DNA of 64,000 nt from the NCBI RefSeq assembly GCF_022539315.1, contig NC_066333.1, positions 9,267,001-9,331,000 on the forward strand, written 5' to 3'. This DNA is from Serinus canaria. Lineage: Eukaryota; Chordata; Aves; Passeriformes; Fringillidae. A program made the translations under genes and the position numbers. Shown here in pieces: positions 11,534-24,802 of the stretch. A model generated the notes under the pieces. It had not been told where the DNA came from, did not search any database, and saw nothing but the letters and a program-made list of their open reading frames with translations. Every line of letters begins with the position of its first letter. Within the stretch, counting starts at the first letter, position 1.

Positions 11534-14500
11534 AAAGTCTTTTCTGCTCTGTACAAGGCACAATTTAAGGCATCTTTCAGAAATAAACGGCAGAACAAAT
11601 GTTATTGTTATTCCCAATATACAGATGTTTATTCTTATCTTTCCCCCCCCCTTCCTCTCTTTATTTTTATTACTGTCTTCTTGGTGACATCATAAGTAGG
11701 ACTTGTCTCTTTATCATCTTGCAAAGACTTTTGTTTTCTGGGACAGGAGCCTATTATGTCGTCACACGCTGGAACAGTAATAATCTCCCCCCTCTCTTGG
11801 AAGTCTTCTTAGAAGACAATGAAAGAAACCATATTGTTTTCTGCTGGCACTAAATAAAGGAAGCAAGGGAATCTGAAGGGGGAAAAATTACCCTGGAGAG
11901 GCAGTCACACTGGCATTTTGCTTTCTAAATTAGTGTTTGGGGTAAAGAGAGAGAGGCTTTCCACACTCAGTAGACAATGAAGGACACGTTAATTGCTAGG
12001 TCAGACACCAGGCTGAGTGGCATGTCAGGTGAGAGGACCTGATCCTGGAGGGAGCTGGGCACAAGTGGGAATGATCTTTCTTCCTTCCCTTGCAGTATCT
12101 GCTGCTGTGGTTTACTTCAGCACAAGGGGGCTTTTTGTGTTGGAGTTTGTGCTGCCCCAGCTCTCCAGGAACTGCTCCAGTGCTGCCCCCACCTCTCCAG
12201 CTGTGCTGCACCTCCTTGCATGTGGATGAGTGTGGCTTTCACACATGGGGAGGTTCCTCCTGCTCCTCTGCAAGTCCTTTCCTGAAGCAAGAGAGCTGGC
12301 ACAACCTTGCCCTTTGCTTTTCCCTCAGTGCCCAGGGACATTTGAAATACTCAAGAGTTTGCCTGTGCCTTTCTCAGGCTGACAGACACACACCTTGACC
12401 AGAATCTAACTCCATTCCTACTACAGGACCTAAACACCCTCTCCATGTTCTGGGATGCTCTCCTCTTTGGCTTTCCCTGAAGGAATAAGGGAGGGTTCCA
12501 ACCTCAGGATGGGAACATGCCCTGGAAGATGTGCCAGCTCCAAAGGGCAATGCCCACCTAAGGCTCATTACCCACAGAGGAGGTGCATGTGTAGTTATGA
12601 TGATGAGTATCTGAGCCATCTTCTGGCTTCTCCACCTTCTCCTTTCTCCCTCTGGTCAGACAGAGATGGTTTCTCAAGAAAAGAGGGTGATGCAGCAGAA
12701 GGAAAGTATTTTGAATAGGCAGGATCTTTTCTTCCTGTAGGCAAAAAGAACTACTGAAACAAAAGGCTTTTTTTCCTTCTCTTCATCTATATATTGGGAG
12801 ACAAGCAGCTAATCCCCTTACTTACTGTAACACTGTGTAGCAAAGAAAGCAATATAATAATATCATGAGGGAATTCAGTGTTCTTCACACCCTGCCTGCC
12901 TCTCTGGTAGTTGCCATGTCTAATGTGTTATCCCTTTTTATCTCTTATTTTCAGACATATTGAAGTGCTTGAAAGGAAAGATAATGTATACAAAATAAAT
13001 GTACATTAAACTAATACAAAGGCACAAGAGTGAGCCTTGTACCCCATTTATTAAATGAAAGCTAGAGGAAGAAAATTACATGTATGGGGCCAGAGTTTCT
13101 AGGATAGGCTTTGCTCCAGCTGGAGAGACCTTGCTGTGAGTAGGGCACCAGCTGGGAAGGAGAGAGATCTGTTCTGTTTCTGTTCCTGCCATCGACCTGC
13201 TCTATGACCTTATCACTCTTCTTTGTTTTCTCTCAACAGCTAAAAATATCAGCTCACCTAAAAAGCAGCTTTTACTTGTTCTTTTGGAGCATGGCAGGGC
13301 TGTTTGCTCTCAAAACTCTCAAGTTCCAGACTTCCCTGAGCAATAATGAAATTTCCTGGCCTCATCAGATCTGGGGCTTTTGCATGGGGCAGATTGGCAG
13401 GGCTTGTCATCTCCTCAGTCACAGACAAGCAAGGATTGGAAAATCCAGTGGTGCCAGCCCCTCTCAGGCAGCTCTGGTTCAAAAAGGAAACCTGTCCATG
13501 GCTTACAACCCCCAAAGCATTATTTATTTTACTTTATTTTTAAATCTAAGGGATCACTCATACCTATAGATTGATCTGAAAATATCCTTCTAGGCAGCCC
13601 CATCAGTGCTGAAATGAATCCCTTTAAGAATAATGATCCCAGAGGAATTTTTAAGGTGCTCTGTGATGTAGCACTCTGTCCATGAGCAGAGAAAAGTTTT
13701 CCATTGAGATGAGTATTTTCCAGTAAGTTTGCTGTGTCTGTTCCTGTGTCAAGTGTGATTTTTCATGAATAGCTCTCAGAGAAAGCAGTCTTCCACTTTA
13801 GGAAGGTAATCTCTTCTGGATTGGCCTTGGCTCTGTTTCCATCTGATAGCAGATGAAAACCTTGGGATTTAGTAATGTTTGAGTGGTGTGTTCACCAGGT
13901 ATCACATGTCATAGGCTTGTCCCTCTAGCAGGGAATGGCCCCATTGCTTTGTGTGCCACATTGCAATGGAAAGGAAAGAATTGCAGGGAAAGGCCACATT
14001 GCATGTGTGTGCCCACACACACAGAGTGACAGAACAGCAGAAGTGACCTGAACCACTCTTAAAACCAGCTCTTTATAGCTGGTGGCACAAATACAAAACT
14101 CGTTCATTGACTTCTGGACAGGTTTTATCATAAAATAAGTCTGCATCCCCTGTTTAACATGTCATTAACTCTCTGCAATATACAGGTTTTCAGTTTCGAG
14201 CTCTTTTCTAGGTCAGACCTGTAGAAAAGTCCAACTTTAGAGCTGATGCATTCACATAATAATCTGACTTTTTTAGAGGAGTTCCTGGCATCTAACACAA
14301 TCCTAGTGAAGTGCCCACTGTGTATCCAGCACCCAGCCTGCTGAGTGCTGCTGGAAAGCTGGATCTGCTGATACACCACGTTTATTTGAACACCTGGTGG
14401 TCTATGACTCCTAATTTTATAAAGACTTTCTGGCATTCCATCAGTATCCTCATCTGTTTTGTCTTTTCAGTTTACTAACCAGGCATCTGTGTCTCCATCC

Positions 14501-17500
14501 TCTTTCCATCTGTAAAACCTGCTCCTCAGAGAGCAGTTCTTACAGACAAGGAGGTCCTGGGTGAAAACACTCTGAACTGATATGTGTTGGCCAGACAGAA
14601 AGTTAAAAAGCATTTTAGATTGAGGATAGATAGGAGGTGATCTACCAGGCCCTTTGCAAAAAATGTTGTATTTAGCCTGACTGAGGTTTTAGATATATTT
14701 GTCTTTTTTGAAGTGGTTCAGTTGCTCATTTCTGTCAACTACCAACTGTGTCCTTAATTCCACTGAATTAGAAAAGATGTTGCTAAGATCAGCTTTTGGT
14801 CTGTATCATTAAAGCATTTTTAAAAGCAATTAAATTGCATACTATTGTGCAAAAAGGTGTAGAGCAGAAATCACCCCGTAGTGTTGTCGTGGAAGAATGA
14901 TTAATGAGCACCTTTTCCTTTGCTCTGCCTCTTTAAAGCGCTGCTGACTTTTGAAAAGGTGGTTTTGGGCTGAAAAAAAAAAATGTTGTTGAAGGTCTCA
15001 GTGCTGGCAGTGGCATTAGCATCTTGTTAAATTGCCAATAACATTTCAACCAGGCTTTTCTTTCGATTTGTTTCTGGTCAGCAGAGACCTGAGTGTGAGC
15101 TGCAAGGTTTAGGGGCTGCCTGTTAGGTGCTGGAGGTGTGGGACATGTGGGTCCCTGTACCTGCAAACCCCATCTCAGAGGGATGTCACCTCACTCCCCT
15201 GCAGCAGATATTGCCCATGTCACACTAAGGTCACCAGCCAGCTGTCATGAGAGTAGGATCAGAATCATTGCTTTGCAGATCTTGGGCTCCTTTTCTCCTC
15301 AGACACAGAACTTGTTAGTTAAATTTAGCTCATATGAGCAAACTACACATTAAAATATTGATGAAGATAAATTAAATCATAGATCAGGGAGGCCACAATC
15401 TCCCAACCTCATTTAAAAGTTGCTGCCTTGACTTCTCCCGCTTTACCTTAGAAACCAAAACTCGCTTTTCTTGCAAGCTCCACATTCCATCCTCACGTTC
15501 AGATCAGCAGCTAAGCCCAGATCTGAGCTCAAACAAATAATCTCTGTTCTTGTAGTTTTGATCCAGTGGAGCCTGTGACATTTAACTTTTCCTTATGGTA
15601 ACTAAGGAGACTCCCACAAGCTGATGTCCTACCAACTGCCTTTTGTGCTCGCGCAGGAACAGCCTTGGCGCCGGGAGAGGAACATTCCACCCTCGTCTGC
15701 AGCTCCAGAGCCAGCTTGGGTGGCTTTCAGGGCAATGAGTGGTTTCCAGATGCGTCTGTTCCAATCTGAACACTGACTAGGGACTGACATTTGGTTTTAA
15801 ATTGGGTGTTTGTGGAAAGGAAGGGCAGAAATCACTGCCCAGATCTAGCTCTGGAGCAGAGTCGCAACCTTCTCGTGTCTCAGCTTGATCTGCCTGGAAA
15901 CCAGAGGTGTTTTTCTACTCCTGCTTCTTTACAGGAAGCCAATTTGTGGATAAGTTATGTGCTGGGATCAGGACATCACCCTTGGCTACTGTTTCAGACA
16001 TTTATCCTCTCCCAGATCAAGTGATGCTCCTTGAAGACATTAAGTTTCCCCAGCTGTCTGTTGCCAGCCCCGGGGGCTGGAGCGATGGGACTGCACTCCC
16101 TAATCCACTTCGAGCAGAACCAGCCAGGTTAGTTTAGACAGCAGGGACTGCAGGTAGGAGACGGATGACCACATGGAACTGATTAGGGAGCACTCACACA
16201 CTCCTGGCTGGTGGCAGGAAGGAAGGAAAGGCTGGAGGCCGGGAAAGACTTCAATCAGTTTTTCACTGTGCAGAGAATTACCTTGTCTTAACTTGCCCTC
16301 TCAGCTACTTTGGAAATCTTCCTTGAGGACAATGTAGAGCCTGGTGCTAACCATGGTCCTTGCAGTAGCCAAAGAATGGGGCAAATGGGGCTTTCTAGGA
16401 AAATCCTGGCAGCAAGAGCTGCTCTGAATCTTTTCACCTTCTATCTCTTTTGATTTTGTTCTTGAAATTTGAGATTATATCTCAAGGATGGTCTCTGAAA
16501 TGGGCATGAGGATTAATTTTTTTTTGTACAGGAAGCATGGAAAGAACTCTCAGGAGGATGATACCAGGGTTTAAAGTGGGGTTAATGACCCCACTGGTCA
16601 CTGGTAATGACCCATACCCACCACAGCAGGTATTCTGCTGCAGGTGGTGGAGGCCAAGACAAGATGTTCATGGGAGAGCAAGGAGACACAAAATATTGAA
16701 TTATTGATGAAAGATCAAAGGAAAACAAAAAGCTTAAAAAGCAAAACCTATTTCTGGAAATGATATATAGACCCTTGGATGAAGGCTGGCCTCCAGAGGT
16801 AAGCGTGTAGGGAGCTGATGGGGATCATCAGAACCTGGGGAGACGTATCAGAAAAGATGGAGGAAAGTACTGCCTGTTAATGGTGGGGGTTTATGGATCT
16901 GTTATGAATCACACTGAGCCCATGAACCACCTTCTTCTATCCCCAGCACCTCCTTTGCCCTTCCCCTGGATGTCCTTTCATTATTAAAAATTCACGTTTC
17001 CTCATTTCCACACATGGGAACACAGTGACAATCAGTGCCACCAGCCTTTGGAGACGTTGGCTGAGGGACTGAGCAATGAGCACAAGGCCAGAGTCTGTCC
17101 TTTGCCCAGCTCCCAGCCATCCCTGCAATCTCAGACACAGCCCTTGAGCAGCTCTGCCCTGGATTTCCTTGGGCTCCTGCTTAGCTCCTGGCCTCCAGGA
17201 AGATAAAAACCCAGCCTGAAATGCATCCCAGTGTGGGAGAAGAGGATTTGTGGGGCTGTGGAGGGAAGGCAGCCCAGGAGCTCTTATCCCCTACCCTCCT
17301 CTCCATTTGAGGGTGCCTTTCCCAAATGTCATGGTGGTTGATAGACCTGAAGAATAAGGGGCAGATTTCTGTCAGAAAAAAAAGGGAGAACAGAAAATAT
17401 GAGAACAAGTTCATGATGTCAAAGAGTAGGAGGAAGGAGGGAATAAGGAGGTGCCAAGGATCTCCTAGAGACACAGGGAAGTACAGGAGAAAACTCTCCT

Positions 17501-17659
17501 CCAGCTGCTTCCCTTCAGGCAGGTAAAATATGGGGAATCTCCTATTACAGCACATGGTTCTGAATTGCCTGTTGAGTAAATTGTGGTTTTCCATCCCCAT
17601 TATTCCACTGGTAGCTATCACTCATAACACAAATATACAAAATAAATTAATTTAAAAAA
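11529..17659. other. Unique non-coding sequence, about 6 kb
   Basis: No gene, recognisable transposon or tandem array is seen. A C8 run lies near 11643-11651 and an A10-type run near 14973-14982. Frames up to 121 codons (13204-13569, plus) show no domain. Nothing marks an exon convincingly. Confidence 0.5.
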
Positions 17660-17900
17660 AAAACAACCAAACCTTGTAATGATTTTTCCCTGCTTAAGTT
17701 TTCAATTACATCAGCTATCTCATACTCATTAGAAAGACATGAGCCCATATTCATTAAATGCAAAACTAACTTTCCAACAGCAAAAAGGCTTGGGTGAAGA
17801 GGGTAATGATTTAATTTTCTTCATTTCAGAGAATTACATCTCTTATCCTGGGGCAATACGTCTGTAAATGCAGACTAAGTGCTGTTTCAGACTCAGTTTA
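17660..17900. other. Candidate conserved non-coding element
   Basis: This AT-rich, repeat-free block has several TAATGA and ATTA homeodomain-type cores and a single retained CpG near 17860. The overall look is enhancer-like. Conservation is inferred. Confidence 0.22.
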
Positions 17901-19277
17901 AATTCCTCATTTGGTGAAGCTGCTTGGTAGAAAAACCTGAGGAAGGTCCAGGCACCCCTTTTCTCTTTTACATTCTACCAAAGCAATCTAAATGTTAACA
18001 TTTTGGAGGATTCAAAAAATACTCTCAAAAGCAACCATCTTCAGAGGTGTGTTTGTCTGCATTCTTCTATATTTATCCCTACAAACAGTAACCTGTGTTT
18101 ACAGAAACAATTCTCTGCCTGAAAATTCATAGAGATGTGTTCAAAACTTGTGGCATGCAGCTGCTGTTAAAGATGTTTAAGAGCTTTCAAATATCCCAGT
18201 ATGTGCATATGCTTCCTCAGGTTCCCAGATATTTTTTAAACTGCAGTAAACATCCATTTTTGTGTGTGTATAAGTGATTAGTCAGATAGAAAAGCTTTAC
18301 TGCAGCTGCAAGTAAAACTTCTAAAATTGTAATAAGGATTTCTTGAATTTTATTGAACTTGCCTGAGTGCTTCAGGTATTTAATTCTTTTGAGTTTTTTA
18401 GGGTAAATTGCATCTAGCTTCATGAGACTTTTAAAAAAAATCTCATGTTGGATGCAAAACATACAGTGAATTTTGGATATGTATCTACCTTTATGGAAAA
18501 CAGTAATTTAAACCAAGACATCACTAGCTGTGTACTTGACGTTTTGTCCAGTATTTTTGTGCAAATGTGTGCTGCTTGTTTATTACATCTCACTGTGAAC
18601 AACCTCAGCTGGGGCAAATGGGAGGTTTCAGTTCCAGAGCAGTTGCAGTGACTGTGGTGAAAGAGCTCATCCAGTGCACCAAGGAGAAATGTCAAAAAAA
18701 TCTCCTCATCTTGCCTTGGACAAATCTTGCCCCAAGTCTTGAGAATTAATCTCTCTCTACTGGATGTCATCAGAGCCAAGTCTCTTGGATTTGACTTGGG
18801 AAATTACTCAAAAAACCAAACAAAAATCCCAGAAGTATTCATCTCTAATACCTCAGATGTTTTAGAAAACTAATTTGTTTTTTGACCAAAGAAAAAAGTT
18901 AATTGATATCAAATGCACTTCATTGTGTACATCACTTTTTATCATTGTGGATATTCAAAGTACATTAAAATACTTCTTAAAATACCACTGCCCTCACCTG
19001 CTCAACTCATGCATTATAGTCACACAGGAGGACTGAAAAACTGCATTCCTAGAAAATGTGTATTTATCAGTAAGCACTGATAAAAGGGATACAGGAAACA
19101 CAAAGTGTGGGCCATGCCCCAGACTCAGAGGATTTATGACCTGCACAAAATCTGTGCCTCTCCTGTATCTAGTCATGAGTTCTTTTGGGTGTTTATTCAT
19201 TAAAAATCTTTGGTGGAGGTGTTTTTGATAAGCTGAGACCAGAGGAGACAGATTTGTTGTTTTATGGGTATCCCTGT
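17901..19277. other. Unique non-coding sequence
   Basis: I see no gene or mobile element. A 119-codon minus-strand frame (18420-18779) has no recognisable domain. Confidence 0.5.
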
Positions 19278-19342
19278 TTTCTAGCACCACCTACCCCCAT
19301 ACACACCTTTGGCATGTGTATGGGGGTAGGTGGTGCTAGAAA
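19278..19342. repeat. Perfect 28-bp inverted repeat (hairpin)
   Basis: The left arm (19278-19305) and right arm (19315-19342) are exact reverse complements over 28 bases and are separated by a 9-base loop (CCTTTGGCA). The arm core is TAGCACCACCTACCCCCAT and its complement. The perfect match implies a recent origin or selection on structure. The stem is slightly short for a typical microRNA precursor, and pairing does not continue outward. It could be a snap-back template-switch product, a palindromic transposon remnant or an assembly foldback. Confidence 0.95.
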
Positions 19343-19369
19343 CTGCACACATCCTCAGCTGTGTGCAGT
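19342..19369. repeat. Second, adjacent 10-bp hairpin
   Basis: It starts at the last base of the larger hairpin. ACTGCACACA (19342-19351) pairs exactly with TGTGTGCAGT (19360-19369) around an 8-base loop. The two stem-loops sit back to back in 92 bases. Confidence 0.9.
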
Positions 19370-22179
19370 CCCTCATGACCCCCCTGATCTAAACTCTTCT
19401 CCCTTTGTGTGTCCTTTTCTATTTGCTTATTGCTTATTATATGTGGTCAAGTTACTGAGAAAACACAGAATTTCCACAACTCTTGATGGTTTTAGGCATA
19501 TTTTCATTTATTTCTTCAAATACGTGCATGACTTGTAAGAGATAAATCACATTTCCTGATTTTTATGAATTGAATCAAATCATGAGTCAAAATGAAAAGT
19601 CTTAATGGAAATGTCAATTGTTTCACAGAGAAAAATGTGGCCAATACCAAAAATCCACAGTGAAAAGCCACTTGTGTTCAAACAAAAAATCTTTCCCTAG
19701 AAAAGCTCCTCAGATCATGTTCTTCCCACCTGGCTTTCCCCTGTAGCTCTCCAATTTTTTTCCACTCGCTCTCCAAACTAATGAAACAGGTGCATTTTTA
19801 TCAACTGCTCTTTCCACCTCAGAGACCAGTACATTTCAGAGAGGAAAGCAGGTTTTATGTGCAGTGCCACAGACAAAGCCCTGCTGTAGCATCTGATGGG
19901 GGGGCACCACTGAAGTGTGATCTCAGGACAACAGCTCAGGCTGTATTGTAACATCTCTATATTGCAGTAACACTCCAAACAATATCTAAGTGCAGATATT
20001 ACTTTCAAGCTCTGTTTTTTCCCTCTCCAAGTTTTCTGCTCTGTTTAATAAAGGAGCAGCCTTGGGTTTCTCACCTCCCTTTTTGCTGGTGGTGGCTACA
20101 GGGCTCTGCAGGCAGAGCCAGCGAGGGAGCAAAATGTTCTGAGCAGCAGCTCAAAGGAGATGTGAGTTTTCTTATGAAATCTGGGTCCATGTTAATGCAT
20201 AAAGATCTGCTCCAGTTCCAGAATAGCTGCACAGGGCTTTATGAAAGCCTGCAAGCTCTGGCTGTGAAGTCAGTGCCCAGCATGGACCGAGCCAAGGAGG
20301 GGCACAGGGAGCATTTGTTCATTTGGCCTTTTTCTTATTTAGCCATAAAGATAAAATACTCTCGTTCCACTCTAAGCTTGTTACAGGGCAAACCAAGCTG
20401 GGTAACCAGAGTAAGATTTGCTTCATTTTTACAAATCCTTGGCAAACAAGAGAACTAAAATCCTGCCCACATCCCCAGTGTGTGCCCCAGCCTCCATCCT
20501 TCGGTGCCATTAAACCTGTAACTCGAGGGTTAAACCAGGCAGAGATGATCTCTTCAAAGCAGAGCAGGACACTCTTCAAGGAGCAACACTTGATATGATT
20601 TCCTAATTTAGAGGTGAGATTCTGATTTTCAGCAAAGTGTCCAGGCTTGATTCTCTGGAGGGAGTCAGGGATTTGCTCAGTGGAGGATGTTCTCATATGT
20701 GGGGATTAGGGTAAAGGATTTCCTGAAGGGCAGAAAAATATCTCAGAGCTCAAGTCCCTGCCCTGCCACAGCCTCCCCAATGGCCTCAGCTTCCCCATGG
20801 AGGTCTAGACCACAGCTCTCCCTTGGAAAACACCACTGGAAAACCTCACCACAGCTCACCCTCCTGGAAAACACCATCCTGAAAGGCTTTGGGAGAGGAA
20901 CCACAAGTGAATTTTTAGGCTGTCTGCTTCTCACAACAAAATTAAAATAGTGAGGGTAGCAGACCAGAGTCCACCTAAAACTCTGCCAAAGAGCCACCTC
21001 CAGAATGGTGGGAGTTCAGGGAAGTGTGTTTTGTGGAAATTGTGTAATGAGTGAATCATGTCCCCCTCCCCAGGAGAAGACACCAGTGTGGCTCAGCAGT
21101 CTCAACCTCAACCACCTGCCCTCAGCTCATGGGGACAGAAAGGGGCCATTCTGGGCTCTGTGTTCTGACAAAGACAACCATCACTTTCCCTTCCCAAAGA
21201 CAAAGTGGTTCTCCCAGACCAGTTTACAAACCTCCCCCTTTCACTCCCACAGCCTTACATGACTCTGAGCATGGAAATTTCCCAGCTCCCCAAAACATCT
21301 CCTGGTTTCTGTAGGAAAAGACAGGCATTTCAGGATGGGAGAGATGGAGGGAGGACAGCCAGGCACAATTCAAATACAATTTCCAGCCTCTTGCTGGCAA
21401 TATCCCATGGCTTCCACTTCCCATCAGTGTTGGCACAACCTTGGAGGAGAATCAAGTGAGAAACCCCAAGGCAGCCCATGGGGACTGGGGAGATGGAAGG
21501 GTGGAGAGCAGGATGGTGGGTGCAGCCTCCCAGCTCCTGTTCTGCCTCTCCCTTCTGCAGCTGCTCGTCCAGGGTTTGAGAAATGAAATGGTGCTGGAAG
21601 TGCAGGAAAGCAGCAATTGTTTTTTTTTCTTTAAAAGTTGTTTCCTGTGATTCAGGGTGGCCACTTGTCATTTATTGTAGCCCAAAGTCTGAAGTTAATT
21701 TGGGTGGCAGGCCTGTGACTAGAGGATGGTATATTTCTCCTTCTGTCTGCGGTAGCAGCTTTTTCTCTGTGTGCTGGTGGTAAATCTCAGTGGAAGCAGT
21801 GCAAGCTGGGGAAGAGCAGCAGCAAGTCCATTCTGTGCTGCATTTTTGGAATAAAGCTCATATTTCTATTGTGCTTATTTGGGATAATTACTGCTCAATA
21901 GAGCAGGGGAGAGACAGGATTTGCAGGGAAATCCTGCAGGACCAGCTTCCAAATGACCATGGAAGTCTGAATCGTGCCAGTTAATTCCAGGTAGCTTCAA
22001 CTCCTTCACCAGGATGACTCATGAGCTAACTTCTAAATATCACCTGAGATATTTAATGACATAAATTATAAGTCCTGGATTTTGCAACTGACAGCAAGCA
22101 GGAAAGCTGCCATCTGACTCTGGAAACCCAAAGGGTATCCCCAGATGTCAGCTGGACCCCGCAGAGCTGCATTTGCCAG
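19370..22179. other. Unique non-coding sequence
   Basis: I see no gene. Overlapping frames of 60-125 codons lie on both strands between 20160 and 21690, none with a domain. The 20740-21590 part is GC-richer than its surroundings. Confidence 0.5.
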
Positions 22180-22640
22180 CAGCCGCAGGGTATCCCAAAT
22201 TAATGCTGTGACACAAACACAGGAGCTATGTGAACATGTTGAATTGTCACATTGGGCTCGTTTTGCAGAAACATCTCTCTTTCAGACTCACCCAAAGTCT
22301 CAGCACTCTACGTGCTTTTAAGTACCATGATTTTTCTGTCAAAAATAAACTTTGCTCTCGAAATAATTAGCACATCATCCCTTGGAAGTGAGCCTCGTCT
22401 GGAGTGAAAGAACGGAGTTATGTGGGTTATTTTTAAATAGCACAACAATATATGCCAGAGAAAAAAAACTGCTTAAATTATTTACATTATTTACACTATT
22501 CTTCTGAACAGCATCTTCAAAAACATGTTTTATAAAAATGGCATTATTAATTGAGGTGGGTTTTTTTTTGAGGAGGATTTTTGAAGTTTTTGGAAGGATG
22601 GTTAAATACTGAGAATGACCTCAAAACAGATCACTGAATT
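22180..22640. other. Candidate conserved non-coding element
   Basis: This AT-rich unique block has a TAATTA core (22364-22369), retained CpGs (about 22358, 22396 and 22410) and several TTTACATTATTTAC-like forkhead/homeodomain-type strings near 22480. It is enhancer-like by composition only. Confidence 0.27.
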
Positions 22641-24748
22641 ATTTGTCATTTGACTGGGTTTCAGATCATGGGCAGAGTTTGGCCCACTGCAAGTGCTTTC
22701 CTGGGGTGGTGAGCTTCTCCTCACGAGAGCAGATCCAGGGCAGTCAGACTTCAATAATGTGGGGACTCAACCATCTGTCCCCAAACAAATCGACTTACAG
22801 CCTGATCCCCAGCCCTCCCTGGATGTCATTTACTCCTGTGAGCAGCCCAAACACCTCTCCTCATGCACACAGGGCATGGAAGGGGGTCACCCATGGAAGC
22901 TGGGTGAGGAGCAGGGCTGAACCTGCCAGGGCTTCACCCATCAGCAGGGTCTAAAGGCTTCAGCACGAGGTTTTCTGGTGGAAACAATAATTTCAAAGCT
23001 CAGACCTCATCCCCTTGGTTTATAAAGCCCAAACCCCCTCGGTATACCCTGGATGAAGGTTGGCTTTGGGGGGCACCTCCACCTGTGCCCCTCCTCTGAT
23101 GTGGGGAGAGATCAGGCCCCAGCTCTGTGCCGAAGCCTGACCCTTTGTTTCGGCGGTGTCTCTGTTGGTGACAGATGGTGATGCTGTCCTGGTGAATTTG
23201 TTACCTTCTCGATGACATGCAATATGTCTGCATCCTGACAGTGAGAGGAGAGACTCCAGCTGTCCCTCCAGTAATTGACAGCAAGGAGCTGTTTTCACTT
23301 TTGACAGAGCTAAGAAGCATTAGCATCATATTGGCTACTAGGAGGGGTTTTATTATTATGTTTATCATCTGAAAAAAGTCATTGTGATGTGGGACTGGGT
23401 GGGTTTGTTTTTTTTTTTTTTACTACTTTGCTCCTGCCGTTCCTCACATTGCAAACTGTCGCATGCTCCAGCGGAAAAGAAAGGGGAGGAAATCTGGGCT
23501 CCAGCCACCTCGTCCCCAAACGAGCCCCACTTCTCCCACCCTGATGGAAATGACAAAACCCCACCTTCTTTCTTCTGAAGCAGTGGGGGAGGCAGGAGAG
23601 GCAGGGTTGTTTTAGGGTAATGAAAGTGCAGAAAATGAAGCAAGAGGCCTTGCCTTGCTTCTTGCACGCCTGGTGCCTGCTGAAGACACTGCTCGCTGGC
23701 AGAGTTTGGGTCACATCCTCTGCTCTTTGGAAAAGAGAAATAATCTTGTTTTTCCCTGGGTCTTAGGCTCTGCTGACTGGCCTTCTGGATGATTTATGTC
23801 CGGTTTGAATCCCTCTCACTCTTCCTAGCTGGCACACTTACCCCTCACCAGCAATAAAGGGCACCTCTCCCAGCCCCTCATGGACTCTGCTGCAGTCTTC
23901 ACTCTATAATCAGTCCTTAACAAGATTGGGCCAGTAAAATCAACTCCAAGCACATAAGTCACACAGACATCCATACAACAAAGATTCCTCCCTAAATTAG
24001 ATTCAAGCTGACCTAAAACAAAGGTTGGGTATCACTGCAGATCCAACAACAGCAAAGCTACTGAGACAAGCAGTTGCTTCAGAAGAGCTGGATATTTCCC
24101 TTTGTCCCAACAGTTGTAGTTCTCTGGCTGAAAACCACACTTTGTCACACTCCTGAGGAAATAAAGAATTTATTCAGACTATTGACACAATCCTAGCTAT
24201 TGTTTTCTCTCAGACAGAGATGAGGGTCTACAATGATTTCAGGCCACTCTTAAGTCTCATGAGTTTGTGTAGCACATACAGACAGGTATGATCCTGTACC
24301 AAAGGGTGTTGATATCAGACATGGGTGTTTCATGCTGGATTAATGAAAATCTAAGCATGATAAAGCAATACAGCCCAGCAAATCTCAAAAGAAAAGTTTC
24401 ACCTAGCAGGATAACCAGCTCTTCAATGCTTTTGTATTTTCTGGCCCACAAAGGAGGCCAGAATGGGCTTACACCCCATTTTCTGGGCTGTAAGGACAGA
24501 CAGTGCACACACACAGGCTCCTGGGACAGGTGAGGGACAGTCACAGATGCAAGAAGAACCCAAACTTCAGCTATTTATGGCCACAGACCATTTGTTCAGT
24601 TCTTGTCTGAAACTACTTCAAGACTGGTCATGATATGTAAATATTATAGTGCCACTATATTCACTGTATATGTGAATTTGGAAATCCCCAGGGAATTTTT
24701 AAAATCTCCAAAATTACTCCTGTTGATTTCTGTAGAAAAGATAGTACC
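22641..24748. other. Unique non-coding sequence
   Basis: I see no gene. A T12-13 run lies near 23409-23421. Frames up to 111 codons overlap on both strands without recognisable features. Confidence 0.5.
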
Positions 24749-24775
24749 AAAAAAAAAAAAAAAAAAAAAAAAAAA
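24749..24775 (+). repeat. Poly(A) tract, 27 bases
   Basis: An uninterrupted A run is followed by a short A-rich tail with C interruptions. I see no flanking target-site duplication or upstream retrocopy, so I call it only a homopolymer repeat. Confidence 0.95.
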
Positions 24776-24802
24776 CCAAAAAAACAAAAACCACCCGTTC
24801 TG

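Noticed and set aside
19278..19342. Hairpin called as a microRNA gene
   Set aside because: Pairing stops at 28 bp, the match is perfect without the usual bulges, and no known mature microRNA sequence is recognised.
24749..24775. Poly(A) run as tail of a processed pseudogene or SINE
   Set aside because: No recognisable gene-derived or SINE body upstream and no target-site duplication found by eye.
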